Positions 11,383-21,670 of a stretch of DNA of 64,000 bases are shown here, piece after piece. Position numbers and translations under genes: made by a program. Under the pieces are notes generated by a model. That model did not search any database. It was given only the letters and a program-made list of their open reading frames with translations, and was not told where the DNA came from. Origin of the DNA: Ampelomyces quisqualis (taxonomy: Eukaryota; Ascomycota; Dothideomycetes; Pleosporales; Phaeosphaeriaceae); the NCBI GenBank assembly GCA_018398575.1, contig JAGTXZ010000021.1, positions 1,054,001-1,118,000 on the forward strand, read 5' to 3'. Each line of letters begins with the position of its first letter. The stretch's first letter is position 1.

Positions 11383-13784
11383 GATCTGAGCATCGAACGT
11401 GACACGTGCATTGCTGGTGCCGCCAAACTGGCCAAGAATCACAGGCTAGGCTGAGACCCTGAAGCAGGAGAATTCAGGCCACAAGCTGCCAGCTAGGGGA
11501 GGCGAGCTGAGGTCCCTTAGTAGACTCATCATGCCTATGCACTTAGAGTGACGAACGAAGCTTCCCCGGCCTACACTCATTGCGAGGCAGGTCGGGCCTC
11601 GATGCTCAACGGGTAGGTCCTCCCATCTCATCCTTGTACTTACCCACTGAGGTCTAACATGTGGTCAGGTTTTTTGCATGCTTGTCTTCTCCTGTGTTCA
11701 GTGCAAGCCGCCACGAAGCAGGCCCCTTGCTGAGAACTTTGCGCCTCGTCGCCTACGGCATGTGCAGATATGTATTAGGTGCTGCCATCTCTCTTGCAAT
11801 CGCGCGAGGTTGGTACAAAGTCTTCGCCTTATTAGGTATGTGCCAGCGAGATAATATCACTCAAACTTTCTTCAAGCAGGAGTATACCAAGACTTGTCTA
11901 TACCGAGCAAGAACAAATCGATCGAAACGAGATCGTCGTCAAGCCTCGGAAGCACAGCCTACGAAATAAGCCAAGAGAGTGAGGATGGTCTGCAAAGTGG
12001 CGTATCCAACAGTCTACCAAGGAAATCGAAGAAGGTGAAATTATCTGCATGCGCCAAGTACCTCCGTTCCCCATCATCATTCGACCCTCTGTGGACCATT
12101 TGGACACGGTAGTGATTACTCTAGGATTGGCACCACATGTCTTTGGCTATCGGAAACGCTTTTGCGCCTCGGTATGCATCAGATTAGTCCTTTACAGGGT
12201 CTATAGTTACATACTTTCTACCGCTGTTGCTAGCGTGGGACTGAAACGACCTTGGTATTCCAAACGCAACCTGGGGCTTCAGTACAATTCTCAAAAAGCA
12301 CGTCGAACGACGTCGTTCCATCATACAAGTCATAGATGATGTGTGGCTACATGCGAGCATCGCCTGCCGATGTTCGGAACTTCGCCACCATCATTACCAT
12401 GGTAACAATCTTGTCGACAATGACAAACTGGCGAAATTGCAATAGTGCAGCGACGTTACCAGTTATGAGTTGCTTAAAACACATGCATCCCAAGTGCGCC
12501 GCTGCCTTAAATTGCGGGAATATTCAGCTGCGTTCGGAAACATCTCTTCGAACCCTTCAACTTTGGTCTACTGCAATCACAACATCCTGGAACTATATGC
12601 AATTGCAGACCGCCATGACATCCTCTATTCCCAAAAGGACAACTCGGTAATTGGAGCCTCGATAATTCATTGGTCATTCGGCGAAGGAAACCTCCAGAAT
12701 ATACTTCTTGGGATTCTCTCGGTAACCTACAGCTTTGACAGAGCTCAATATTTGGAGTACCACAGAAGCCTTCTATTGAACGTTCGCTACGTCATGAATC
12801 TACTGCTTGTTGAGGAAAGCCATTGCACATTTGATGTCGAGACTCGGGTCATGCACGTTTGCGGAATGCCACTTCCGGATTCAAACATCAGCAAAATCAA
12901 CCTGGTTCTCTTGTCAGAGAGCTGCGATTATCGTCTTGCAGTCGAGTCAGGAGGTATTGCGCCAGATATATAATCACGGGTGCTCGCCACCCATCGTGAT
13001 TCGGATACCCGGTTTCTTCACGAGGTCTTACTCGTGTACGGGCAACCCATCGCTGACCACATATGTTGTTTGCTATTGTCCAAGCCCTAAGCTTGAGGTC
13101 GGGGATTAGACCGGCCGACGAGATGGAGACATCTGCAACACCTGCAATCAGCGGCTTTGGGAGCAGCGACCCCACTTTAGCATTGGTTTGCAGTATTCCT
13201 AACGCGTAGAAGCCAGCGAAGCCACGATGCAAAAAAATTCCCACAGTCTTAGTTGCCCAGACGTCATCGCGCCGTACAGCCCCTACCCAGAATGAATTGT
13301 CCTTCTCCATGCATGTGCATGCGCGGTCCATGTTCGATATTCACTTCAAGCCGACGCGCGCTGCCGGTTGCGACTAGGCTTGACTGCACATGCCTACAAC
13401 CACTGCTGACTGGGGATATTCACCTTCGGCCATTAGCCACATTACCATTCCTCACATAGCATAGGTGACTTGCAACCGGACTTTTCGGGCATTGGGCGTT
13501 TGGTGCATGTTTCTTAGAGCGCAAGCTGCTTTTGACCGTGTTGCGAAACAAACCTAGGTGCACGACCGGGACTCAACTATGGCTACTATAAACCCTGAAG
13601 CGTGCGTCTCGTCAAAGTAAATTAACCCGATACGTTTGGGACTTGTTCGAATGGCGGTCACGGTTGTTTTGTACTTCGAGGTCAGGAAAGATGTATAAGA
13701 ATGATTCAAGAGGCTGGAAGGGAAATGCCATCACCACCAGGAACAACATTCTCCGAGCCTGATTGGAGGTTGGCAAACTACATC
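11383..13784. other. Long region with only fragmentary coding signals
   Basis: These 2.4 kb contain short overlapping open stretches in all frames and no recognisable domain. Between 11920 and 12180 a protein-like plus-strand segment (including RQVPPFPIIIRPSVDHLDTV) is interrupted by TGA near 11980 in its own frame, suggesting a decayed gene. The best open frame is listed separately at 12470-12973. No transposon ends or RIP pattern are seen. Confidence 0.4.
12470..12973 (+). CDS. Hypothetical open frame, possibly the 3' part of a decayed gene
   Basis: This is an uninterrupted 167-residue frame with a balanced composition, containing NILELYAIADRHDILYSQK, GASIIHWSFGEGN and a hydrophobic stretch around LLLNVRYVMNLLLVEE. 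I recognise no family. It has no signal peptide and no clear start context. Upstream coding-like pieces in other frames could be exons, but no consistent splice set was found, so it may be a pseudogene fragment. Confidence 0.25.
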   Translation: MLKTHASQVRRCLKLREYSAAFGNISSNPSTLVYCNHNILELYAIADRHDILYSQKDNSVIGASIIHWSFGEGNLQNILLGILSVTYSFDRAQYLEYHRSLLLNVRYVMNLLLVEESHCTFDVETRVMHVCGMPLPDSNISKINLVLLSESCDYRLAVESGGIAPDI

Positions 13785-14725
13785 ATGAAGGCTTTTACGA
13801 CTGCGAATGCTGTGCCGGCGATTACTGGCTCGGCATTCGGTGCGCTCACGCAGGTTACGGGCTTTGGTACTAATCCTACTGACCTACAGATGTACGTCTC
13901 GGTGCCAGCTAAGATTGCGACAAACCCTGCAATAATCGTCGCTGTGAGAACTGTTCTCCCCGCAGAAACATATGAAGCATCTAATGATGCCCAGCTCCAC
14001 CCATGCGGCGGCACCGCATCGCAATGATACTCGGGCACCAAACTCCCTGCCTCCTCCGAATCCCTCGGCTTTGTCCTCATCTACCCTCAAACAACCAAAT
14101 TCTCCAACTCCTGGGAGGTCAACAACGTCGCTGCCCTCACGCACGGCGCAGGCGGCGACTCCGCGGGCATCATCAGCATGGTCAACTACGCGCTGACAAA
14201 GTACAATGGCGACAAAGCCAAGGTATTCGTAATGGCGGGGCATCAGGCGCGATGATGGCCAACGTAATGATCGGATCATACCCCGAGGTCTTCGAGGCGG
14301 GCGCCGCGTACTCCGATACCGCATTCGCATGCTTCGCTGGGGGCAAATCCGATCCCCCGCCCTTTGGCGCAAATCAGACATGTGCACAAGGACTAAGCCA
14401 CACGCCTGAGCAGTGGGATAGTTATGTGAAGAATCCATACCCGAGCTACACGGGGAAGAGGCCTAGGTTCATTGTTGCGCATGGGCTGGCGGATACGCTT
14501 GTTAGGCCAGCGGCGGGGTGCGAGCAGTTCAAGCAGTCAAGTGCTGTGTTGGATTTGACGAATACGGCGAACCAGACTGGCGCTGGGGTGGAGCAGGGCG
14601 GTCAGTATACTAAGATGATGTTTGGCACGACGAATCAGGTGGTTGGGTATTTTGGACAGGGAGTCGGACATATTGCGTCGGTAGTGGAGGGCGTGTTGTT
14701 GAAGTTATTTGGGCTGCAGATGTAG
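13785..14725 (+). pseudogene. Broken secreted esterase (CE1 / PHB-depolymerase family)
   Basis: The frame opens with a signal-peptide-like MKAFTTANAVPAITGSAFGA, then the family segment LTQVTGFGTNPTDLQMYVSV. A 51-bp intron (13944-13994, GTGAGA...CCCAG, branch CTAAT) joins IIVA to LHPCGGT. Two lesions follow. An in-frame TGA lies at 14025-14027, between CGGTASQ and YSGTKLP. A one-base loss near 14230 shifts the frame just before the nucleophile region, which reads G-A-S-G-A-M-M in the new frame. After that the frame is intact to 14725 with DSYVKNPYPSYTGKRPRF, an AHGLADTLV segment and a terminal GVGHIASVV containing the probable catalytic histidine. Family members deacetylate xylan or cleave feruloyl or polyester bonds outside the cell. 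A sequencing error could explain one lesion but hardly both. Confidence 0.75.
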
Positions 14726-15635
14726 CGTTGATAATAGGGAGGTTGGCCTTGATGCTTGGGCACGGAATCCTTCATCGATGAATGGCATGTGTCTGGAATA
14801 GAAATGAAGGATACTTGACATGGAAATCAGGAAGGTTTCTGTTTAGGTACACATCTGAAGCATCATATACACGTGTTCGTCTGAGAGATTCAAGCTTACT
14901 TCGTGCAATTGGTCGACATCGGGCTACCAACGTGTGCGCTCCTTGATCGTCTGTCCAGCTCTTGTCTTGAAATAAGTGCTTGAAGAGTAGAGGAATAATA
15001 CACAGACAGCCATCGAAGAGTGGTTCAAGGCACGCTTGTCCAGCCAAAGCGCTGCTTGTGCAAAAGATGGGGATTAAGCTTCCTCCAACAGCCAAGCTTT
15101 TGTTACACATGCTTGTCGCCACCAACTGAGCATATCACGTCGTTTCCACAGCTTCAAATAAGTTATAACGGAACAATGTCGTCTTGGTCGGCAAAAGCGT
15201 CCACCTCGGCATACCCATCTGGTCATTTCGTCACCTTCGTTCTCATCCTTGAAGGGCAGAGGCAGCTCCACGCTAGGTATCTCGACTTGTTTAGTTCAAG
15301 CGTAGATCGGATGGCACACTAGCATGACACACTTTGGTCATGATCCAACACTGCACGAAATCCTGTTGTCTGTTCGCGCGAGTGCTTCATATATCGGCTC
15401 ACGTGACCTCGAGTGCCCCGAGACATAGCTCGCTACCTTATACTTCTACGCTCCCGTTCGTTCGACATGCACACTCAAGTTGTTTCGAGAATGAGGCGGG
15501 TGGTGGTGCCGACCATGGCGACCACATATCCAGTTCAGGCACGATCTGTACACAGTAGACGGGTCCGGGCATGACGCATATTATTGAGGCATTTTCCGCT
15601 TTGGATCTTTACAAGTTACACAGCCCCCTTCCTGC
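14726..15635. other. Intergenic
   Basis: These 910 bp hold no recognisable gene, repeat or low-complexity tract. The last few hundred bases should contain the promoter of the phosphoribosyltransferase-like gene. Confidence 0.4.
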
Positions 15636-16592
15636 ATGCCCACAGTAGCTGTCGCCAAGCCTTTCGAGACCGACTTCAAATTCTCGCCATGGGCTGTCGA
15701 AACACCGCTCTCGAAAACTTTGCTCTCACGGACCGCTCAAGACTCAATGGTCTACGATGTGTTTCCACTTCACAAAATCGCCGGAGACGACGTGAAGTTC
15801 CCATTCTCCGTCAAGGACTACCAGCGATACGTATTCGGAGACGCCAAGCTAGCGCACAGATTCGGCACGGACCTCGCTAGAGCATTCATCGCATGTGGCG
15901 AACGCGGGCCTGCGCCGTCCACGAAATCCGCGACGAGCAATCAGAACCTCACAAACGAGGTTGCTGTTGCCGTTCTATCCGGCTACGCCCCTACGGCCAC
16001 CTACAACCTTCGAAAACACTTCACCGCTTGCATAAATCGGCACTTGATTGCCCACAATGCACGACCGGCGCGCAACATCGACATCATTGGCACCAAGGAA
16101 GGACGCGCCGTGCGGCTCGATCCGCAAGCAAGTCAGGCCGATGCACATCATATCGACGGTGTGTTTTTGGGTGACAGGACCCTGATTGTGTTGGGTGACA
16201 TTCGCATATGCAAGGACCAGGAGGACGCCATCATCGATTCACTCGGGACGCTGAAAATCGGAAACAAGGTCGTCTTCGCCTATCTCGCTTGCTTGGACGA
16301 GTCAACCAGCCCTACCTCGCTCTCTTCGACGCTTTCAAGCATCGTCAGCCCATCGCTCAAAGACGTCGAAAACATTGCGCAATCAGCGCACTTCAGCATG
16401 ACGGAGGCGTTTGCTCGATTTGTGCTTGGTAGGGATTACGCAGAGTTTTGTCGCTTCCTCCGAGGCCAGGATGACGTCTTGGCGAGATTGCTGCTCGACT
16501 ATGCGATTGGTGGGGGTTATTATGAGGAAGACATGTACAAAGATAACTTTAGCTTTTTGCTGTGGGAGGTGGATGCGAGGGAGAGTGTTTGA
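15636..16592 (+). CDS. Phosphoribosyltransferase-like protein
   Basis: A single-exon 318-residue protein. Segments resembling the phosphoribosyltransferase-like family found in bacterial tellurium-resistance operons and in fungi are visible: YVFGDAKLAHRFGTDLARAF, VAVLSGYAPTATYNLRKHF and HIDGVFLGDRTLIVLGDIRI. The last occupies the position of the PRPP-binding loop, normally hydrophobic residues, Asp-Asp, then Thr-Gly. Here the first Asp is Gly and the TG is CK, so catalysis is doubtful. There is no signal peptide or membrane segment. The assignment rests on remembered motif order. Confidence 0.5.
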   Translation: MPTVAVAKPFETDFKFSPWAVETPLSKTLLSRTAQDSMVYDVFPLHKIAGDDVKFPFSVKDYQRYVFGDAKLAHRFGTDLARAFIACGERGPAPSTKSATSNQNLTNEVAVAVLSGYAPTATYNLRKHFTACINRHLIAHNARPARNIDIIGTKEGRAVRLDPQASQADAHHIDGVFLGDRTLIVLGDIRICKDQEDAIIDSLGTLKIGNKVVFAYLACLDESTSPTSLSSTLSSIVSPSLKDVENIAQSAHFSMTEAFARFVLGRDYAEFCRFLRGQDDVLARLLLDYAIGGGYYEEDMYKDNFSFLLWEVDARESV

Positions 16593-16897
16593 TGGCACCT
16601 ACATTCGCTGAGTTGCTAAGAAATTGCGCAAGGCTGACTGTTCTCGTTTCATTGTCCGCCGTTTACATACACCCAAGAATCACACTCCGAACATATACGA
16701 AACTAGCCAACCTCGCAAAAGCCTACCTCACTGAATCATAACATCAAAACACGTTGTAAACCTCATCTCCCCACCAAAACTCCACACCCAAACCATCATA
16801 TGTCTACCTGGTTCCATACACTCGGGCCTAGTCACACACTTGTCAGCCACTTATCCCCAACACATCCACTTCTCCACCAGAAAAGGCAAAATCAGAC

Positions 16898-17554
16898 TCA
16901 CAGTCTCAACGTCATCCAATTCCCCTTATCCACCAACCCTTCCTCCGGCCTCTTCACATTCATATCCGCAGGAAAACCAAAACTCTCCTCACTAAACCCA
17001 TTTTCTTGGACGAGCGTCGAGCTGTTCAAATCGGATAAGTGGATGAGTTCAGTCTCCTTGAGTCCAGCCCAATACACACCTACCCTTCCCGGGTCGCCGT
17101 TTTCCCCAGCATTCGCGCCGCGCGAGTGCCCGTTGCCGCCGAACAAGAGTTTAAGGGATTGGCCGGGGGAGGACGTAGCCATTGGTGCGGGAGCACTATG
17201 AAACTTCTGGTTTGCCGAGGGAGGGGTGGAGGAGACAAAGTATGTTGGTGTACGTTGATCAGGATGACACGCAAACTTTCCAGTCTCGGTTTCAGGGGAG
17301 TCGGGAGTCAAGGCCCAGAGATAGTTTGACGATTCGTCGATCCAGTCGCCTGGGTTTTGTTTGGCGCGCGGCCAGGCGTGGCAGAGGTGTGCGAACCAGG
17401 GCATTAGCGGGTCGATTAAGTGGTCTTTTCCGAAGACCGTGGCGTTGGTTTTCATCCAGTCTAGGATCTCGGAGTTGTCGTGGTCGGTGCAGCCGAGCCA
17501 GGAGTGGGCGGTGGTGAGTGGGAGGAGAAACGTGATGGGGAGTGTGAACTTCAT
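16898..17554 (-). CDS. Secreted protein with a possible N-terminal histidine brace
   Basis: The start is the ATG at 17554; the upstream extension of the frame is not protein-like. The product has 218 residues. The signal peptide MKFTLPITFLLPLTTA would be cut before HSWLGCTD, leaving histidine as residue 1. Then come a WPR motif (CHAWPRAKQ), GDWIDESSNYLW, CHPDQRTP, PGQSLKLLF, GNGHSRGANAG, GDPGRVGVYWAG and GFSEESFGF. An N-terminal His plus an internal His in a conserved glycine-rich motif is the layout of copper histidine-brace proteins (LPMOs and LPMO-like families). The HSW start, (Y/W)PR and NGH motifs recall fungal DUF7492 proteins, but the match is loose. Function is unproven. It is convergent with the PRTase-like gene. 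Confidence 0.6.
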   Translation of the reverse strand: MKFTLPITFLLPLTTAHSWLGCTDHDNSEILDWMKTNATVFGKDHLIDPLMPWFAHLCHAWPRAKQNPGDWIDESSNYLWALTPDSPETETGKFACHPDQRTPTYFVSSTPPSANQKFHSAPAPMATSSPGQSLKLLFGGNGHSRGANAGENGDPGRVGVYWAGLKETELIHLSDLNSSTLVQENGFSEESFGFPADMNVKRPEEGLVDKGNWMTLRL

Positions 17555-17948
17555 TGTAACGTAGCAGAAAGCTCGGAGAGGTTGGACTTTGCAAACGTAT
17601 ACAATCAGAGTGATGTTATGTTCGTGCCAACAAATCGCACACAGTTGGGGTAGATACACGTGGTTATGTGATCTTGCGACAACAAGACAAAGAGATAAAG
17701 AAAAGACAAAGAGTGCATCAAACCACGCATACAAAGATGAAATATAAATGCACAAACAACCATTCACATATACCCCTCGTTTGGAGTCACGATTGTGTGA
17801 CTCCGGCGTGACATGCCACGACCGTAATACCAACGCCAAAATCGCCCATCACACCGATAGTTTATGATATTCGCACAGTATCTTGTGAAGTCTGCCGTTT
17901 TGATCGGAGTTGTGACTTAGTTTTGTGCAACATCCGTGTGTGGATTCT

Positions 17949-18314
17949 TCAAGGATATTGTATGCGCTGGTGAGGTCCCCGCAAATACTTGAAGGACAAA
18001 TCCGGGAGAACCTCTCCCACTGCTGTGTACTTTGATGACGAAGGCTGAAGTCGGGGCGATATTGAGTTACTCAAACTGAGATTCGCTTTCGGCAGGCGGT
18101 GCATGCGGTCGAAGTGATACAGAAGTAACTCTTGATGCAGTAGTAGTGGTTTGAGTTGATCGAAATCATTTTGCCAGCTCTCAGCCAATTCAGCTGCAAT
18201 TATTGTTGCATGTATACCAGTTATCTTCTCATTGATACAATATGCGTTGTCCCTACTCAAAATCATGCCAAGCAACCTGAGTGTTTCTTCTCTTTTTGGG
18301 AGCATTTTAGACAC
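17949..18314 (-). CDS. Hypothetical 121-residue open frame
   Basis: A leucine-rich, soluble-looking frame (contains HATIIAAELAESWQNDF and LLLHQELLLYHFDRM) with no recognised domain. It lies downstream of, and on the same strand as, the membrane-protein remnant at 18665-19470, and could be a separate small gene, a last exon of that gene, or chance. Confidence 0.25.
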   Translation of the reverse strand: MSKMLPKREETLRLLGMILSRDNAYCINEKITGIHATIIAAELAESWQNDFDQLKPLLLHQELLLYHFDRMHRLPKANLSLSNSISPRLQPSSSKYTAVGEVLPDLSFKYLRGPHQRIQYP

Positions 18315-18664
18315 GGAGGTAGCAGTCTATTGTGATGTGCTACTGTCCTAGCTATATCCCATGAAATTCATCATTTTACCCGCTAGCGTTGTCGAATAGT
18401 CCTTGAGACTCGACAATTTGTAGCCCATAGCCTTCATTTATGCATCCACACCAGTAAGGTGATGGTACTCCGACTCCAGGAGTACTGACCAAATACTGGT
18501 CAAGCCAACCACCGATGACGCAAGAATTGCTGCTGATGCAGCTGCAATGCTCAACGCTTGGTTCATGGTTGAGACCGGCGCGCTCAGATGATCTCCAGCT
18601 GCATCGCGTGCTCTTTGAATCCATTCGACCCTTTCCTCAGGCTCCTAGTACGCTTTTGTATAGC

Positions 18665-19470
18665 TTAGGCTTGAGAACCAAGTTCTAGATAAGCTAATCT
18701 TATCAGCCACCTCTTGAATTTTGGACGGGAGATCCCCAGGTACCAAAATATATTGTTGGTTGTGCGCGGTATCCGGTCCAAAATTCCAGCTTCCATCTTC
18801 CACCACCATCCAAATACAAACTTATAGTGTGCAACAAGCGCTCCCAAACCTTGGACACCAAAACGCTCTAGATGGAAATGGGATTGTTCCAGTAGCGCGG
18901 GAAAATGCCAATCATATCTTCGCCGTGATAGAAGTGTACGCCGAGGGTCTGTACGATAATAAGGAAGATTTGGAGAACGAGCTGGAACATGATGAAGTCA
19001 CAGACGATGCCCAGAAGGAAATTTACGAGTAGATTGGTATTCATGCGCCAATGGGGAAATGCGTCTTCCAGAGATTCGTGCCAGAACCGACGAGGCTGCC
19101 ACTGGCCAGTCGGGATGGTCTTCATTGTCGTGGAGATTACGATGGACTTTGCGGCCACGAGGAACACCTGAATAACGTTAGCGAGATTAGTATAATTTCG
19201 ATGTCATTTATTATTAACTTACCAACATGGTCAGCACTGCGGTTTAGTGCATTCTTCGTCGTATATTCTAGGGCTTTGCGCTTCCTTGCTAACCGCTTCT
19301 CCAGTATTGTAGCAAAAAGATAAGTATACACAGGAATCCACACTTGATCCACGACCCAGAGGCCCGACAAGTAGAAGCCGTGTACTTGAAGGTGGGAGAT
19401 GGGATGGAAAGTAAACTTATACTTATAATGTAGTACAGTATGTAGTGCAGTATTGTGAGACACTTGGTTC
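18665..19470 (-). pseudogene. Unresolved polytopic membrane-protein gene, possibly decayed
   Basis: Three minus-strand frames hold coherent pieces in order. The first (19463-19137) contains GFYLSGLWVVDQVWIPVYTY and RKALEYTTKNALNRSADHVG, followed by a good donor (GTAAGT) near 19223. The second (19167-18868) has hydrophobic helices, including LLVNFLLGIVCDFIMFQLVL and LQIFLIIVQTLGVHFYHGE, and ends in GIFPRYWNNP. The third (18847-18665) contains AHYKFVFGWWWKMEAG. The joins do not give one frame: a TAG and a shift separate pieces two and three near 18870, and the first splice is out of phase. Either exon borders are non-obvious or the gene is broken. I cannot name the family. Confidence 0.35.
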
Positions 19471-21670
19471 TTTTAATAAGCAATGAGCGACCACGATGCT
19501 TCTGAATGGTCCTTACCCAAAACAGTTTTCTCGGAAGTACAGACGTTCCTGATCTTCGTGAGCACGTATCTCAGGCTCAAAGGCCCATAGTTCAGAGTCG
19601 TTGGAGTCGGGTTCCAACGCATGGCCAAATGCACGCGGCACGCCGTTCTAGCCACTTGTCGTGGAGAGAGAACGGTTCATCGCTGGAGACCAACAAGCCT
19701 TCGCCATTGTACAACGTGTCGTCACCGTCAAAGTGATCTAGAAATCTGAGCGTAGGGTTAACTCCATAGCTGTTAGGCTGTTCAGGCTGTTGAAACGTCT
19801 TTGGATTAGACCGCAAAGTGTACCTTCTTGGAAAAGCTATCTTATCGTTTAAGTTCGTGGTATGTATGGTGTACGAGGGGTGAGATAGCAAGTGTCACAT
19901 AACTGTTCTTGTATGCTTTGGCCGTCATTTTTGCGTGACGGCCACAGACACTGGACAAAGGCGCGACAATGCCGGATCTTGTGAACTGCGCCATGCGGTC
20001 GGCAATGTATTTGGTTCAAAGCATGATCGCGAAGACGTCTATTCTCCAAAATACGACTGTTGTGTGAGATCGCAATCCAGGGCTCGCTGTTCTTGTGCCT
20101 AGTCGCCTCCTCGTTCGAAGTGCACGACAGCTCGCTACCCCGATGCGTCAGTATGAAGTACGCGCGTATTGCATGACCTTAAGTGATAGATTTTCACCAT
20201 TTTCTCGATGGCGAGGACGCATGTTATTAGTAGGTCAGCATGTGCTCCTTGCACTCTGCCCGGGTGCCGCAGCCCAGGTGCCCAGCTTGCCTGACAGTAG
20301 GTGATTCGATAGACACGGCTACCTTTGTTACTCTGCGTTTCTACACTTTCCTGGCGACAAATTTTGTGGATAGACACGACAGTTTTGAGGGAAAGGGAGC
20401 GCTTCACGCCTTGTTTTGCACAAAATGTGCACGCATGCTACGCTCGTGTACCATATCTGTAAACATTGTTCTCAAATCCCCGATAAGAGGAGATGTCCGG
20501 AGTGTGTTACCGACAAAAGGCTGTGAAATCAAGTACTAACCAGAGAGCGTTAGGTAGTCTGTCACGCGTCAGAGGTCGTTTGAACAAAGGACACACCTGA
20601 CACGTCCAGACTTGTTGGGGACTCTGATTCCAAAAAAGGTAACGCAGTGACGGACAAAGCAGATTGAATCGCCTTGTCCTAAAGGATTTCAGGTCGTAAC
20701 TGACTGCTAATTATACAGCTGGCTTCGATGTTTCGACCCGGTCCTGTTATGTACGTAGCCTATATATTTAGTCGTTCGATGTTTGGCTTGGAGGATATAG
20801 ACGGGCGTATTTGGCCTGAAGGATGTATTCTCAAGTGCTTTCTACAGCTCAAATAGACACCTGGCTTGGCTTCTGGAACCTCGGAGCGCTATTAGCCTAT
20901 TCCTTCTTTGCAGGCTTTACTAACATGTTGATCCAGGGGTACATGGCGTACCAAACTGTCTTCGAAATCGGATTCGGCGCGCCTTTTGGTTTTGTTGAAA
21001 GCGAAAGCTATGTAGGCTGGCTCAACCAAGACTTCCACGATAGTCTTTTGCCCTTTTGACTTCTGGCGAGACTGTAGCTCTCCACAAATTTCATCAAGAA
21101 GACGCCACTAGGAAAACATCTCACAGCGTAACCAGAGGATGACTCTAGTATCACTATGTTGATGCGCTTTCGCGAAATGCTAATACATCAACGTCTGCGA
21201 GACTTCAAAGAGGGCAAGTAAGACCATGTGAAGAATTATGAGCCAACCAAGATTCATGAGGGATGGCATAAGTCTTTGCAGAAGACATACGTCAGCGGTG
21301 ATGCATTGTTTGCTACCTCTTCCGTCTGCCGGCCGGCGATTCGAATGCGCTGCTTGAAGGCGACCCGAACCTTGCATCAGCACACATGTTGAGCTCGTAT
21401 TAGTATGTTGACAGAGTCAGTTCTACTCGAATAGTGAGGGAGCAGACGGAAGCGAGAAAGCAACGACGTCATTAGGTATGCCCGAACCCGCCACCACCCG
21501 TGATGCGCATCCAGGTAGAATAGATCAAAGTACAAAATGCAGCAGAATTTTCGAAGACATAGAAAAAGTCTATAAGCTTACATACAGAACTCAGCCTCGC
21601 GAAGTCTGAAACTTCCTGTGCGCGATATCTCCTGGCTCTGTATATCGCAAACAATTGCCACATCGTCAAA
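19471..21670. other. Region without a supportable gene
   Basis: A coherent minus-strand segment near 19640-19530 (including NDSELWAFEPEIRAHEDQE) suggests an upstream exon of the neighbouring membrane-protein remnant. Short open frames at 20823-21059 (+) and 21472-21750 (-) have no recognisable features. No transposon termini or tandem repeats are seen. Confidence 0.35.

Noticed and set aside
13785..14725. Treating the esterase lesions as introns
   Set aside because: The TGA at 14025 lies inside the conserved CGGT...YSGTK segment, and the shift near 14230 could be removed only by an intron of about 27 bp, too short.
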